A stretch of 64,000 nt of DNA from Siphonodentalium dalli (Eukaryota > Mollusca > Scaphopoda > Gadilida > Siphonodentaliidae): assembly GCA_032622095.1 (NCBI GenBank), contig CP136061.1:868001-932000 (forward strand), in the 5' to 3' direction. Shown here piece after piece: positions 20,001 through 34,200 of the stretch; positions within the stretch are counted from its first letter, which is position 1; every line of letters starts with the position of its first letter. Below the pieces are notes generated by a model. It searched no databases and was not told the origin of the DNA. It worked only from the letters and a program-made list of their open reading frames with translations. The position numbers and the translations under genes were made by a program.

Positions 20001-23000
20001 ATATATAAGAGAATACATTGACCAAACAATATTTACCTATGGTCGACTCACATATATAAGAGAATGCACAGGATCTTTAATGCTGCACCAGCGCAGTTCC
20101 CATCATGAAATTAATTTAGACCAAGTAGGGTAATAGTGATGAGTTAAGAACTGCTTTTAGAAGTGAATTTGACTTGGCTAAATAGATATAAAAAAAAACT
20201 ATGTTCTCAGGTGCCTTCCTATCACATCAAGAGGCCTCATAAAACATGTTATTTACAAATTTATGCAGATTTCAAAATCTGATGTTCCATTTTTCCACAT
20301 TTTGATAATTAGATTGTTTATAATGACTATAAAGCACTGGGTGAGGGTTTTATAAAACTCTGTATATCTGCTAATTTCTAGAATTCTTGGGAAAAAGTAA
20401 AAGTCCGGCCTCCCTTATTCAGTTTTCCATGTTTAATTATCTGTGAACAGATATTTATTTCTATGACCTAATTTTGTTTTCTAGCATAATATAACTTGAT
20501 AAAGTGAAAGTGCAATACAGCTGAAGGCCAGTGTTTTGTTAAACAAGACGTGAATAGTGTCACTGTACGGAAATTTGTTAATTCTTCTGAATACTTAATG
20601 GATTCTCCATTCAGTGATAAAAGAGTAGACTGGAATGGTCCATTCTTCATTTGTAGGGGTGTTCAGATACTATAATCAGACGTCAATCGGAGAAACATTC
20701 TTTTAGGATTCATTTGCAATGGTGTTCAGATAATAAGGCTCGCTGTTGAACTTATAAACTGAACATCATACAAATGAATCATTAGGAATCAAGTAATTAT
20801 GCATCATCACATATTCAGTTATCAGCCCATTGAATGCTAAATGTAACTAATTTAACAAGTTTGATAGATGATTGTGTGAATTGTGTTCTGTAGTTATTCC
20901 ACATCTGAGCATCAAGGCCATTATTAATGTGTATTTTGTATTATGTTTATGTTTCATTTGTGAGAAATATAAATGTTTATGTCATGCTGATGATTTAATA
21001 TGCTAAATACTTATTGGACATTGACAGATGTATTCAGGGTTCCAGGGCAAGTTTTACAATTAAATTCTAGTGTATATAAGTTAGCATATGTGGAATTAGA
21101 ATGCCACCTCAATAACTAACCATTAATTTCATATAGTTTTGTTGATCTAGATGGACAATAAAAGTTAGCACCTTGATTTTTCAACAACTATATGACAATT
21201 TTACGCTCGAGTCATAAACTCATTTTCATTATAATTACCATGCATTAATTTGCATCGTTCATAGAACACATGAGTGTATTTTGCACTAATCCATGGCTCA
21301 AATTCATTAATTTGTTGCATATATTCGGTTGTGTATAAAAGGAAATGGTACCATAAGTACCCTTTTAACAAGCTATTTGTGTGTGGATCTTCAAATTCAG
21401 GTATCACCTCCCAGAAAAAACAAACATCCAGAGCAACACATAAACCCATATCGCTAAATTGATCAGACCCCTTAACCACAGCAGAATTATGGGTAACTTT
21501 TCAGGATTTGGTCGGAAATATGAATTGTTGCATTCATCAGAAAGCTCTGCTGTGATTAAGGAGTCGATTATTTAGCTCATTACTGTATGTTGTTGTAACT
21601 CTCGAATCGTGAGTATATCTTTAAGAGATGTGTAATAAGTTATGTTGCATGATACTTTTCTGTAAATCAAAGCTAACATTTTGTGATCCTTTGAATATTG
21701 TTATAAAACGGTCACACATCAATCATGATATTTTAAATTGCTAAATATCAAATTAATACACAACTATTCTTTATATGTATGGTTCTAAATGTCAAATTAA
21801 TAGACAACTATTCTTTATATGTATGGTTCTAAATGTCAAATTAATAGACAACTATTCTTTATATGTATGGTTCTTTTTCCAATTTTCCACATTCCAAAAT
21901 TAATTTTCTCGTTTCATATTTGTTTATATAAAACACAAACTTACTTTCTTATTTTCTTAGATTAACACGAACATTCCATTTATTATACTATCTTTATTTA
22001 TTACATATTTCTTATTTCATTCCGAGATGTAAACAGATGGCCAGATGTACGAAGCTTGTGTATTATACGATACGATTTTATTTCATAGTAACACAAGCAT
22101 GCCTGGTGTGTCTGACATCTGCAGAATGAGGTCCCCAGAGGGTAAATTTAGTGATGCTACCCTGCATGGTGGGCTAGCATAACCAAATTCACCCTCTGGG
22201 GACCTCCTTCTGCTTTGGCCTCATCTTCTGGGAAGTATCTACAGTCTCAAATTAACATTGTTTTTAGTTACTTTCTCCATTCAACTGGGGAACTTCAATT
22301 TGATCCTAGGCCTCCCATAGGAGTTAACGCCTAAGCAGAATGAGGTCCCCAGTGGGTGAATTTGGTGATGTTAACCCTATATGCAGGATAGCTTCACTAA
22401 ATTCACCCTCTAGGGACCTCATTCTACAATTGACAGACACACTATTTGCAGACTTGAACACGAGCTATCTGTTACAAGTAATGTCATCTCAAACAATTTA
22501 TGTATAGAATGTTCTGTAATATTGTGATCTGAAGTACTGAAATTTGTGGTGTTATATTAAAGTGATGTGAAACACTCCGGTATGGTGATCAAATATAAAA
22601 GGAGAATAACCTTGTTCAAAGTAGTAATTTTTATACGCCCTTTTGAAAAAAAGGCCGTATTATAGTATTGGTCTGTCCGTCCGGGCGGGCGTCCGGGCGT
22701 CCGTTAACCTGTTGTCCGGATGATAACTTTAGTTAGAGTGAACCGATTTCAATAAAATTTGGTATGTGGGTTTATTAACCGAAAAGTAAGTTCAAGTTCG
22801 AATTTGGGTTCCGCCCGCCAATTTTCACCGGAGTTATGCCCCTTATTTGACTTAGAAAATCCTAGAAATTTGTTGTCCGGATGATAACTTTAGTATAGTT
22901 TATCGGAATGAATCCAAATTTGGTATATTACTTTCTCCCACCAAAACACAGGTCAAGTTCGAACTTGGGTTCTGTCCGACCATTTTTGGCAGAGTTATGC

Positions 23001-26000
23001 CCCTTTTTTATTATAAACTATGATTCCTGTGGTATTGTTGTGAATATTTATTGTTAATAAACTAATTTTGATCACTGAAGCAGCGTTCGATGTAATACTG
23101 ATGTAACTAGATGATACTGGGGACCCTTGAATAGGACAGTGAATCTCTAAGAATAATGTCTCCAATAATACTTGTGTTCACATACAAAATTAGGTTTCCT
23201 GAGTGAAGTAATATCCAGGAATTTTCTGTTTCTATGTTTTGTTTCTACAGTTTCATTTCTATATTTTAAGATGTTTATATTATTTCTGTTGTATAAATTG
23301 TGTTTTTCATGTGATAATACAGGTCAGATGTACAAGTTCAATGTCTACTTATTTCATTTGAATACTAACCACCTATGGACAAAGCTGATCAAAATATGTT
23401 TTAAGTCAGTCACTGTCTGTTTTCTTGAGGAAATCCCTGGCGTAACCCTTTCATGACTGGAGCTTCCTGAAAGTTTGTGAAAACCCTGTGCCAGTGCATT
23501 CTCTGATATATGCGAGTCTCCCATAGGATTATGCATATTAATCTTCTGCAAATAAGGGGATATAGAAACTGAGCAGAAGTAACTAAAAACAATGTTAAAT
23601 TGAGACTAAAGATACTATCCCAGAAGACGAGGCAAATAAGATATTCTGAAATATGTAGACATTATCTGTGATCCATACAGTTTAGAGATGACTCAGATAA
23701 GGTATAGTGTGACCTGTATGATTGTTTACTTATGACATGCTTCATAAATTATACATTTTATACTCTACTTCATACACTTTCTTTCTCTAACACTGCCTGA
23801 TTATTTTATTTACAGTAAAAGAATTCAATTTACATTGTGTTTGACTTAGTTATTCCCTGACACCCAGTTCTGACATATATTGCCAAAAAATCACATGAGT
23901 TTCTATTTTATACGGAATTTATCAACCGAGTTGACAAAATTCGATTCGAGCCGAGGTTTACCGAGGCTCAAATAGAATTTAGTGGACGAGGTTGATAAAT
24001 TACGCATAAAATAGGACGAGTATGAGATACCTTTTATCACATGATCAAATAAACGCGAAGCAACGCGAACAATTCATCGAAAACAACAATCATAAACTAC
24101 AGCGATCGCAAGTTATTTGAAGAACGCCGTGACGTCATCGCACGCGCTGATATTAAACGTGTCTATTACCGATAATTATGAAACTGCTTTTATGGCCAAA
24201 TTATGTGATAAAACCAAATATGACGTACCAACAGAGAATACTTTATCTTGTTAGCATTCTCAATCAAGGAAAATTGCAGATCAGCTGAGCTGAGAGATTT
24301 AATGTGAATTATGATAAAATTAATCCAATTTAGGCCCAAATAAAAAATGTGTTTTGATTCTCGGGCATAGCTGCGTCTGGAAAAAAGACCCGCATTGAAC
24401 CATTTGATTACGATTTTCAAATTTTACCAAAGCTGTCAAATGATAACATGAAAATAGGAAACTAGAAAACAGAAATTAGTTATGTTTCAAACATCGAATA
24501 TGATAGACATACAATGGTGCATGTGTTGGTATTCAAAAACAGACACTAGGCAACGATAACTACCAGGTATATTGTCACAACAAGCTGCCCAAACCCCAAG
24601 TTTATTAAATCTAATGTGTTAAAATATTTCGGTATTTTATCAATTCGAAAAGGTAAACGGTAAACAATTTTGAGATTTACAATTTCGGGAACGCAAACCG
24701 GAAAGAAATATGGTGAGTATTGGTGATGTGTATGCTGGTTTAATATTTGAAGTTTTTATGGCTAGCATGTATTGAGGTACATAATACTTATTCAGATACG
24801 GCAGAATAAATAATTCTAGACTTTCTATGAAGATCACTATATATATCTTTTCGTTTCGATTGTATTCACGTTCCGTATTTGAACCGGATATTTAGGTGAC
24901 ACTCGAGAGTTTCGAATGATCAGTAGGGGTAAATTTCTTAGAATAGAGTACCAGTGTTTTCTGTCACCATGGGTGTGGTATGTTTATTGAGAGAAGGTTA
25001 GTTATGAAGTTGTGGATTTTTAGAGGATGTCTTTGAGTTTTGAAAAATATTGTTCCAGGTGACCTTGACCCCACCAGTATGAAGTAGTAGCGATTTCTGC
25101 GAAACAGTGGCTCCAGACACCAGCGTGACCTTTTAGCACCTAAAATTGCAGCGTTCTGTTTAGATACTTAACCCTTTACCCAACAAACCGGCCAAAACCG
25201 GCCAAATAAAGCTTCAACAGCCTAAAATATCTTCGGTCTGTCTCAATAGAACCATACAAATATGGATATCATTGTAACCGGCTCATTGACACATTGTGAT
25301 AGTTACAGTTATGCCATGTGCCAATGCATTCCCTTATATATGCGAGTCGACCATAGGTCGCCTCGCATATATAAGAGAATGCATTGGCCTAAAAAAATAA
25401 TCTTTTTTAACACTTTTTACCATTTTTTCTTACATTCTTTAACAATTTTATAATTTTTAATGTGTTAAGCCAATGCATTCTCTTATATATGCGAGGCGAC
25501 CTATGGTCGACTCGCATATATAAGAGAATGCATTGGCACATGGCCGTTCTGTTGGTTAAAGGGTCAAAGACCGATTTCGGGGCTGAAAAATTTCCAGCAA
25601 GTCGTGTATGCTCTGATCGATGGAATAATCGTTTAAACGCCAAACGACCTAGAAACACCTATTTGGAAACACATGTCATACGTCAATCAACCGAGATGAT
25701 GGCCAAAATGGTGCATGCAGTTAAAAACAAAATATTTCATGTATATTATATAGTTTATTTAATTCAGGCTCAAATGGCCCATATGATAGAAATATCAATT
25801 ATATGTAATACAGAATGTCTTTCCAATGTTTGAAAAGATAAGATTCTTTCTTATCAACATAGGAACAGAGCTCACAACATTCCTGGCGTACATCCCACTT
25901 GCGCTACATCTCCATTCATATGCCATAAACTTCCTACAGGCATTGTTATAACATACAATTATGGGTGAAATTTTCCCACAAAGTACAGCTGCAAAGTACA

Positions 26001-26138
26001 ACAATATAATGATGAAATATACGATGAAAAAGATGGCGTTTTACATCAAATGAGCACTTGTAAAAAAATTCATGTGGATATTGGAACGGGAACAAATTAT
26101 TCTATATTGCCTCATAATATCATCATCAAACGAACGCG

Positions 26139-26402
26139 ATTTGATTGATTGATTTTATTTGGCACAGGGTACCAGGGATAACACAAGAAAGTCTAGCACG
26201 CGCCGTTAGGGAGAGTCGTTTCTTGAAGTATCCATCCAGGCACACTATCTGACTCAGACAGGCACACTCATCCAGTTTTGCGATTTTTTTCGATCCACCG
26301 GGATTCGAACTGACGGCGCGCACCTGGTCGTTCGTAGAGCAATTGTCTGTCACTGGTGCAGAAGGGTTATTTCACTTTACCGATTGCGCTAACGGAGCTC
26401 TC
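26139..26402 (-). mobile_element. tRNA-derived SINE, unit 3 copy
   Basis: Same insertion and same junctions as in unit 1. Confidence 0.75.
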
Positions 26403-26764
26403 TATAATGATGTTGACGGCTAAATATGGGGAATTTACTTGTACGTATGTGTCAGTAATTATTAAATTGAGTACCGGTATATTACTGACCCCCCCCCCGC
26501 ATTAATAGTTACTTGTTATGTAAATTGTTTATCCTCATGCAACGTCACGTCAAATAAGTTGCATGTATACCTTGGTTAATAAACTGCTTTACTCGTATTT
26601 AAATGAGGGGAAAAATAGTTGGACTCAAGTTTATCTAAACTACAGTCCATAGGTAAAACATAGGTTCGAACGGAAGCAATTGATTTTTAAATTGATTTCA
26701 GTTTTGTCATCATTCTGCTTTTCTAATAAATTGGTTATTGTAAACGTCATCCAATTAGAAAATT

Positions 26765-28222
26765 ATAAGTGGGTTATAAGTGGCACTTTTTGATACATTG
26801 TGCGCTATAACTGGGCGAGGCACATTTTGTACATTGTGCGTTATAAGTGAGCGTGACACTTTTTGGTACAGTGTGCGTAATAAGTGGGCGTTTCCAAAGT
26901 CGGCAATGACAAAAAACAGTTTTCAGCGCCTTGCTTCGCTCGGACTGCGTAATGAAGATGGCAAACATTGACTCTCAAAGTAACCCGACCAACGGAGAGA
27001 TAGCGTGCGGATGGGTTCAGACTTTTGGAAAATTCCTCCGTAAATGGCTGTATTTGAGTGCGGCATCACTAAGCTATTTTTGGTATCGTATGTTGGCGGA
27101 CGACAAAAAAGTGTACCAAAAAGTGCCACGCCCACTTTTAGCGCACACTGTACCAAAAGGTGTACCAAAAAGCGTACCAAAAAGTGCCACACCCACTTTT
27201 AGCGCATACTGTACCAACAAATGTGCCAAAAAGTGTAACAAAAAGTGCCACGCCCACTTTCAGCGCACGCTGTACCAAAAATTGTACCAAAAAGTGTACC
27301 AAAAAGTGCCACGCCCACTTATAGCGCACACTGTACCAAAAAGTGTACCAAAAAGTGCCACGCCCACTTTCAGCGCACACTGTACCAAAAAGTGTATCAA
27401 AAAGTGCCACGCCCACTTTCCAGCGCACACTGTACCAAAAGGTGTACCAAAAAGCGTACCAAAAAGTGCCACACCCACTTTTAGCGCATACTGTACCAAA
27501 AAGTGTACAAAAAAGCGTACCAAAAAGTGCCACGTCCACTTTCAGCGCACGCTTTTCCAAAATTGTACCAAAAAGTGTACCAAAAAGTGACACCCACTTT
27601 TAGCGCACACTGTACCAAAAAGTGTACCAAAAAGTGCCACGCCCACTTATAGCGTACGCTGTACAAAAAATAGTAACAAAAAGTGCCACGCCCACTTTCA
27701 GCGCACACTGTACCAAAAGTGTACCAAAAAGTGCCACGCCCACTTTTAGCGTACACTGTACCAAAAGGTGTACCAAAAAGCGTACCAAAAAGTGCCACAC
27801 CCACTTTTAGCGCATACTGTACCAAAAAGTGTACAAAAAAGCGTACCAAAAAGTACCACGCCCACTTTCAGCGCACGCTGTACCAAAAAGTGACACCCAC
27901 TTTTAGCGCACACTGTACCAAAAAGTGTACCAAAAAGTGCCACGCCCACTTATAGCGTACGCTGTACAAAAAATAGTACCAAAAAGTGCCACGCCCACTT
28001 TCAGCGCACACTGTACCAAAAGTGTACCAAAAAGTGCCACGCCCACTTTTAGCGTACACTGTACCAAAAGGTGTACCAAAAAGCGTACCAAAAAGTGCCA
28101 CACCCACTTTTAGTGCATACTGTACCAAAAAGTGTACAAAAAAGCGTACCAAAAGGTGCCACGCCCACTTTCAGCGCACGCTGTACCAAAAAATAGTACC
28201 AAAAAGTGCCACGCCCACTTTC
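26765..28222. mobile_element. Foldback-type element, unit 3 copy
   Basis: Same structure as in unit 1; it carries the A at the position equivalent to 5605. Confidence 0.45.
27105..28222 (+). repeat. GTACCAAAAAGTG minisatellite, unit 3 copy
   Basis: Same subunit order and length as in unit 1. Confidence 0.92.
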
Positions 28223-31200
28223 TGTCTTTTTACAGGATGATTTTGATAACATGAAGCTGGACGAGAAAATGCCATTGACGTAAACAGCTGTGCTGACATA
28301 ATCGTATGATTATCAATGTAATCTGACATAATTGTTGACTCATTAGGTAGTGCAGACGCTCATCACCCATGACTCATTAGGTAGTGCAGACGCTCATCAC
28401 CCATGACTCATTAGGTAGTGCAGACGCTCATCACCCATGACATATTTGCTCATAATTTTTTTGAACATATGATATTGTTGCCTGAATAAATAATATAATA
28501 TAGTTATCATATTTATATTGTACAGAAATGACATTTGCAGAATGTGTCTGACATTTGAAGAATGAGGTCCCCAAAGGGTGATTTTATTGACGCTATCCCG
28601 CATAGTTGGCTAGCATCACCAAATTCACCATCTGGCTACCTCATTCTATATCCCATAATTTGCAGAAGATAAATTGCATAATCGAGGTGACTAATGGGTG
28701 AACATCACCAACCTCAACTTGGGAACTTCAATCATAATAGATACTCATGTCTCCCTCTAGGCTGGTTCCCCGCCTGGTATAATTATCTACTGATGTAATC
28801 TCCAGTCTATGTAATCATAATAGATACTCATGTCTCCCTCTAGGCTGGTTCCCCACCTGGTGTAATGATCTACTGATGTAATCTCCAGTCTATGTAATAG
28901 ATATACTCATGTCAGTCTCATGTGTAATCACCATTATAATCACTCACCAGTTAGAGCAGAATCTCATTTACTATCTTTGCTTTGGGGCGGCGACGATACA
29001 AAATTTTATATGATATGCATCGTGATATAAATGGGTCACAATGAGGTGATGTGTATTGTGATGCATTGATGAAATGTTGCAGCCCTTTGTTCATGCTTTG
29101 TAGCGGCATATTAACACATTCCCACCATTCTACAGTAATGCTCTAAATAATCGACTCCTCAACCACAGCAGAATTATGGGTAATTTTTCAGGATTTAGTC
29201 GGAAATATGGCTTGTTGCCATTCATCGGAAAGCTCTCAGTGAGAGCTTTCCAATGAATGGCAACAAGACATATTTCCGACTAAATCCTGAAAAGTTACCT
29301 AAAATTCTGCTGTGGTTAAGGAGTTGATTATTTAGAGCATTACTGTATATCACATCCCCATTTTCTTATCAAACTACTATCGCAGAAACACTGCTATAGA
29401 TTACGTGGTGATATTGTACATTCCGTAATATTGACATTGATCATATTCCAAGCCATGAATGTCAATCGACCATAATAACACATGTCTCTTTGTCTCAAAC
29501 TTTTAAATGAATTGCCATGACTTTGTTTCATATACATCAAGGAAACTATAGGGAACTATAGAAGCCTGGAAATACTGTGTCTGACATTTTCAGAATGAGG
29601 TCCCCAGACGGTGAGATTAGTGATGCTACCCCACAAAGGGAACTAGCATCGCCAAATTCACCCTCTGGAGACCTCTTTCTGCTTAGACCTCATCTTCTGT
29701 GAAGTATCTACAGTCTCAAATTAACATTGTTTTAGTTACTTTTTCCCTTCTGTTCAGTTTCTATATCCCATAATTTGCAGAAGATAAAATGTTTAATCGA
29801 TGTGACTAACGGTGAACATCACAAATGTCAGCTGGGGAACATCAGGTCTCCCATAGCAGTTGAGGCCTGAGCAGAATGAGGTTCCCTATGGATGAATTTG
29901 GTGACATTCACCATGTGTGTGTGGTAGCATCACTATATTCACAATCCTGGGACCTTATTCTGCAAATGACAGACAGAGTACTTCCAGACTTGGAACTATA
30001 TTGTGAACGGTGCAAGGATATAAGATATATGAGTGAAATGTGATTGCACCATTCACAATGAATCTCATGCTTATGACATTCCATGTTTATTCCAAACCTT
30101 GTACCATATATATATCCAGCACGTGAATATGACTCAGATGTATATTTTAATGTTTGCTGTTTTGTACTGCTGGAACCTCTAACTTAGGTCGATGGGGTCA
30201 TTGTCACAAGGCACCGATCACATTCGTAGCCAGATTTTAAAATCGATCACAAATGTAGCCAGCTTTTCACAGGCAATCACACTCGTAGCTAGCTTTTCAA
30301 ATTCCATCGTTTTATATGCAATATATGACATTGCGTAAGTTATGTGACTAAAATTTGCGATGTCATGCTTCAGAACTGGGTTCTTTTAATGGTTGAAAGC
30401 CCTATGTACATAAATGATTAAATAATATTTAACCCTTTGAGTGTCAGGTCCGATTTTTGTATCAACCCATATACCCTGTGCCAATGCATTCTCTTATATA
30501 TGCGAGTCGACCATAGGTCGCATCGCATATATAAGAGAATGCATTGGCCTAACAATTTTTCATCATTTGTTATTATTTTTTACAATTTTTTACAATTTTA
30601 ATAATTTTTTAAAAATCTAAAAAAAAAAATGTTTTTTATTTTTTTAGGGCCGATTTTACAGACAACTGGCACTGAAAGGGTTAATGTATTTCTTCCATTA
30701 TAAATTTATAAGTTGTTTTTCATTCATCTACTCAAGAATATGATTAGCCAAACAATTAATCTCGTTCATCAGACCCACATGAATATGAAAAGCTGGCAAC
30801 GAATGTGATCGCCCTTGAAAAGCTAACTACATTTGTGTTCAATTTTAAAAGCTGGATACGAATGTGATCGATGCCTTGTGACAATGATCCCATCGGCCTA
30901 ACTTTGACGCCCTAAATTTTCTGGTTTGCTCTGTTTATCCTGACAATGTCCACAATAATAATGTCAATTGGCTGAACCTGAAATGTACCTGTAACTTATC
31001 TTGTCTTCCTGTAATTATTTCCGTTGATGACAAAAGTTATAAATATAGTTAGGTTTCATTTGTTTATTTAAATGATGCTCAATTTATTTACAAATGCTTT
31101 TTAATCCTTTTTAACTCTCAAATTTTGCAAATGCATTCTCTTATATATGCGAGTCTCCCACAGGAGCTTCATACATATATAAGAGAATACATTGACCAAA

Positions 31201-34200
31201 CAATATTTACCTATGGTCGACTCACATATATAAGAGAATGCACAGGATCTTTAATGCTGCACCAGCGCAGTTCCCATCATGAAATTAATTTAGACCAAGT
31301 AGGGTAATAGTGATGAGTTAAGAACTGCTTTTAGAAGTGAATTTGACTTGGCTAAATAGATATAAAAAAAAACTATGTTCTCAGGTGCCTTCCTATCACA
31401 TCAAGAGGCCTCATAAAACATGTTATTTACAAATTTATGCAGATTTCAAAATCTGATGTTCCATTTTTCCACATTTTGATAATTAGATTGTTTATAATGA
31501 CTATAAAGCACTGGGTGAGGGTTTTATAAAACTCTGTATATCTGCTAATTTCTAGAATTCTTGGGAAAAAGTAAAAGTCCGGCCTCCCTTATTCAGTTTT
31601 CCATGTTTAATTATCTGTGAACAGATATTTATTTCTATGACCTAATTTTGTTTTCTAGCATAATATAACTTGATAAAGTGAAAGTGCAATACAGCTGAAG
31701 GCCAGTGTTTTGTTAAACAAGACGTGAATAGTGTCACTGTACGGAAATTTGTTAATTCTTCTGAATACTTAATGGATTCTCCATTCAGTGATAAAAGAGT
31801 AGACTGGAATGGTCCATTCTTCATTTGTAGGGGTGTTCAGATACTATAATCAGACGTCAATCGGAGAAACATTCTTTTAGGATTCATTTGCAATGGTGTT
31901 CAGATAATAAGGCTCGCTGTTGAACTTATAAACTGAACATCATACAAATGAATCATTAGGAATCAAGTAATTATGCATCATCACATATTCAGTTATCAGC
32001 CCATTGAATGCTAAATGTAACTAATTTAACAAGTTTGATAGATGATTGTGTGAATTGTGTTCTGTAGTTATTCCACATCTGAGCATCAAGGCCATTATTA
32101 ATGTGTATTTTGTATTATGTTTATGTTTCATTTGTGAGAAATATAAATGTTTATGTCATGCTGATGATTTAATATGCTAAATACTTATTGGACATTGACA
32201 GATGTATTCAGGGTTCCAGGGCAAGTTTTACAATTAAATTCTAGTGTATATAAGTTAGCATATGTGGAATTAGAATGCCACCTCAATAACTAACCATTAA
32301 TTTCATATAGTTTTGTTGATCTAGATGGACAATAAAAGTTAGCACCTTGATTTTTCAACAACTATATGACAATTTTACGCTCGAGTCATAAACTCATTTT
32401 CATTATAATTACCATGCATTAATTTGCATCGTTCATAGAACACATGAGTGTATTTTGCACTAATCCATGGCTCAAATTCATTAATTTGTTGCATATATTC
32501 GGTTGTGTATAAAAGGAAATGGTACCATAAGTACCCTTTTAACAAGCTATTTGTGTGTGGATCTTCAAATTCAGGTATCACCTCCCAGAAAAAACAAACA
32601 TCCAGAGCAACACATAAACCCATATCGCTAAATTGATCAGACCCCTTAACCACAGCAGAATTATGGGTAACTTTTCAGGATTTGGTCGGAAATATGAATT
32701 GTTGCATTCATCAGAAAGCTCTGCTGTGATTAAGGAGTCGATTATTTAGCTCATTACTGTATGTTGTTGTAACTCTCGAATCGTGAGTATATCTTTAAGA
32801 GATGTGTAATAAGTTATGTTGCATGATACTTTTCTGTAAATCAAAGCTAACATTTTGTGATCCTTTGAATATTGTTATAAAACGGTCACACATCAATCAT
32901 GATATTTTAAATTGCTAAATATCAAATTAATACACAACTATTCTTTATATGTATGGTTCTAAATGTCAAATTAATAGACAACTATTCTTTATATGTATGG
33001 TTCTAAATGTCAAATTAATAGACAACTATTCTTTATATGTATGGTTCTTTTTCCAATTTTCCACATTCCAAAATTAATTTTCTCGTTTCATATTTGTTTA
33101 TATAAAACACAAACTTACTTTCTTATTTTCTTAGATTAACACGAACATTCCATTTATTATACTATCTTTATTTATTACATATTTCTTATTTCATTCCGAG
33201 ATGTAAACAGATGGCCAGATGTACGAAGCTTGTGTATTATACGATACGATTTTATTTCATAGTAACACAAGCATGCCTGGTGTGTCTGACATCTGCAGAA
33301 TGAGGTCCCCAGAGGGTAAATTTAGTGATGCTACCCTGCATGGTGGGCTAGCATAACCAAATTCACCCTCTGGGGACCTCCTTCTGCTTTGGCCTCATCT
33401 TCTGGGAAGTATCTACAGTCTCAAATTAACATTGTTTTTAGTTACTTTCTCCATTCAACTGGGGAACTTCAATTTGATCCTAGGCCTCCCATAGGAGTTA
33501 ACGCCTAAGCAGAATGAGGTCCCCAGTGGGTGAATTTGGTGATGTTAACCCTCTATGCAGGATAGCTTCACTAAATTCACCCTCTAGGGACCTCATTCTA
33601 CAATTGACAGACACACTATTTGCAGACTTGAACACGAGCTATCTGTTACAAGTAATGTCATCTCAAACAATTTATGTATAGAATGTTCTGTAATATTGTG
33701 ATCTGAAGTACTGAAATTTGTGGTGTTATATTAAAGTGATGTGAAACACTCCGGTATGGTGATCAAATATAAAAGGAGAATAACCTTGTTCAAAGTAGTA
33801 ATTTTTATACGCCCTTTTGAAAAAAAGGCCATATTATAGTATTGGTCTGTCCGTCCGGGCGGGCGTCCGGGCGTCCGTTAACCTGTTGTCCGGATGATAA
33901 CTTTAGTTAGAGTGAACCGATTTCAATAAAATTTGGTATGTGGGTTTATTAACCGAAAAGTAAGTTCAAGTTCGAATTTGGGTTCCGCCCGCCAATTTTC
34001 ACCGGAGTTATGCCCCTTATTTGACTTAGAAAATCCTAGAAATTTGTTGTCCGGATGATAACTTTAGTATAGTTTATCGGAATGAATCCAAATTTGGTAT
34101 ATTACTTTCTCCCACCAAAACACAGGTCAAGTTCGAACTTGGGTTCTGTCCGACCATTTTTGGCAGAGTTATGCCCCTTTTTTATTATAAACTATGATTC

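Larger units (their letters stand above)
11176..22350. repeat. Array unit 2
   Basis: Full copy of 11175 bp. Internal elements: piggyBac-like palindromic element 13993-14392, SINE 14964-15227, foldback element 15591-17048, 34-bp triplicate 17162-17263, 83-bp duplicate 17556-17722, 217-bp foldback MITE 17957-18173, TGTCTGACA element 18402-18802, inverted-repeat element 19010-19727 with nested TTAA element 19255-19510, deleted foldback copy 21454-21587, 44-bp triplicate 21742-21873, second TGTCTGACA element 22106-22442. Private differences: T for C at 16902 and A for G at 19512. Confidence 0.95.
22351..33524. repeat. Array unit 3
   Basis: Full copy of 11174 bp, with the shorter C run. Internal elements: palindromic element 25168-25567, SINE 26139-26402, foldback element 26765-28222, 34-bp triplicate 28336-28437, 83-bp duplicate 28730-28896, foldback MITE 29131-29347, TGTCTGACA element 29576-29976, inverted-repeat element 30184-30901 with nested element 30429-30684, deleted foldback copy 32628-32761, 44-bp triplicate 32916-33047, second TGTCTGACA element 33280-33616. 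Private difference: A for C at 22379. It shares A for C at 29268 only with unit 4. Confidence 0.95.
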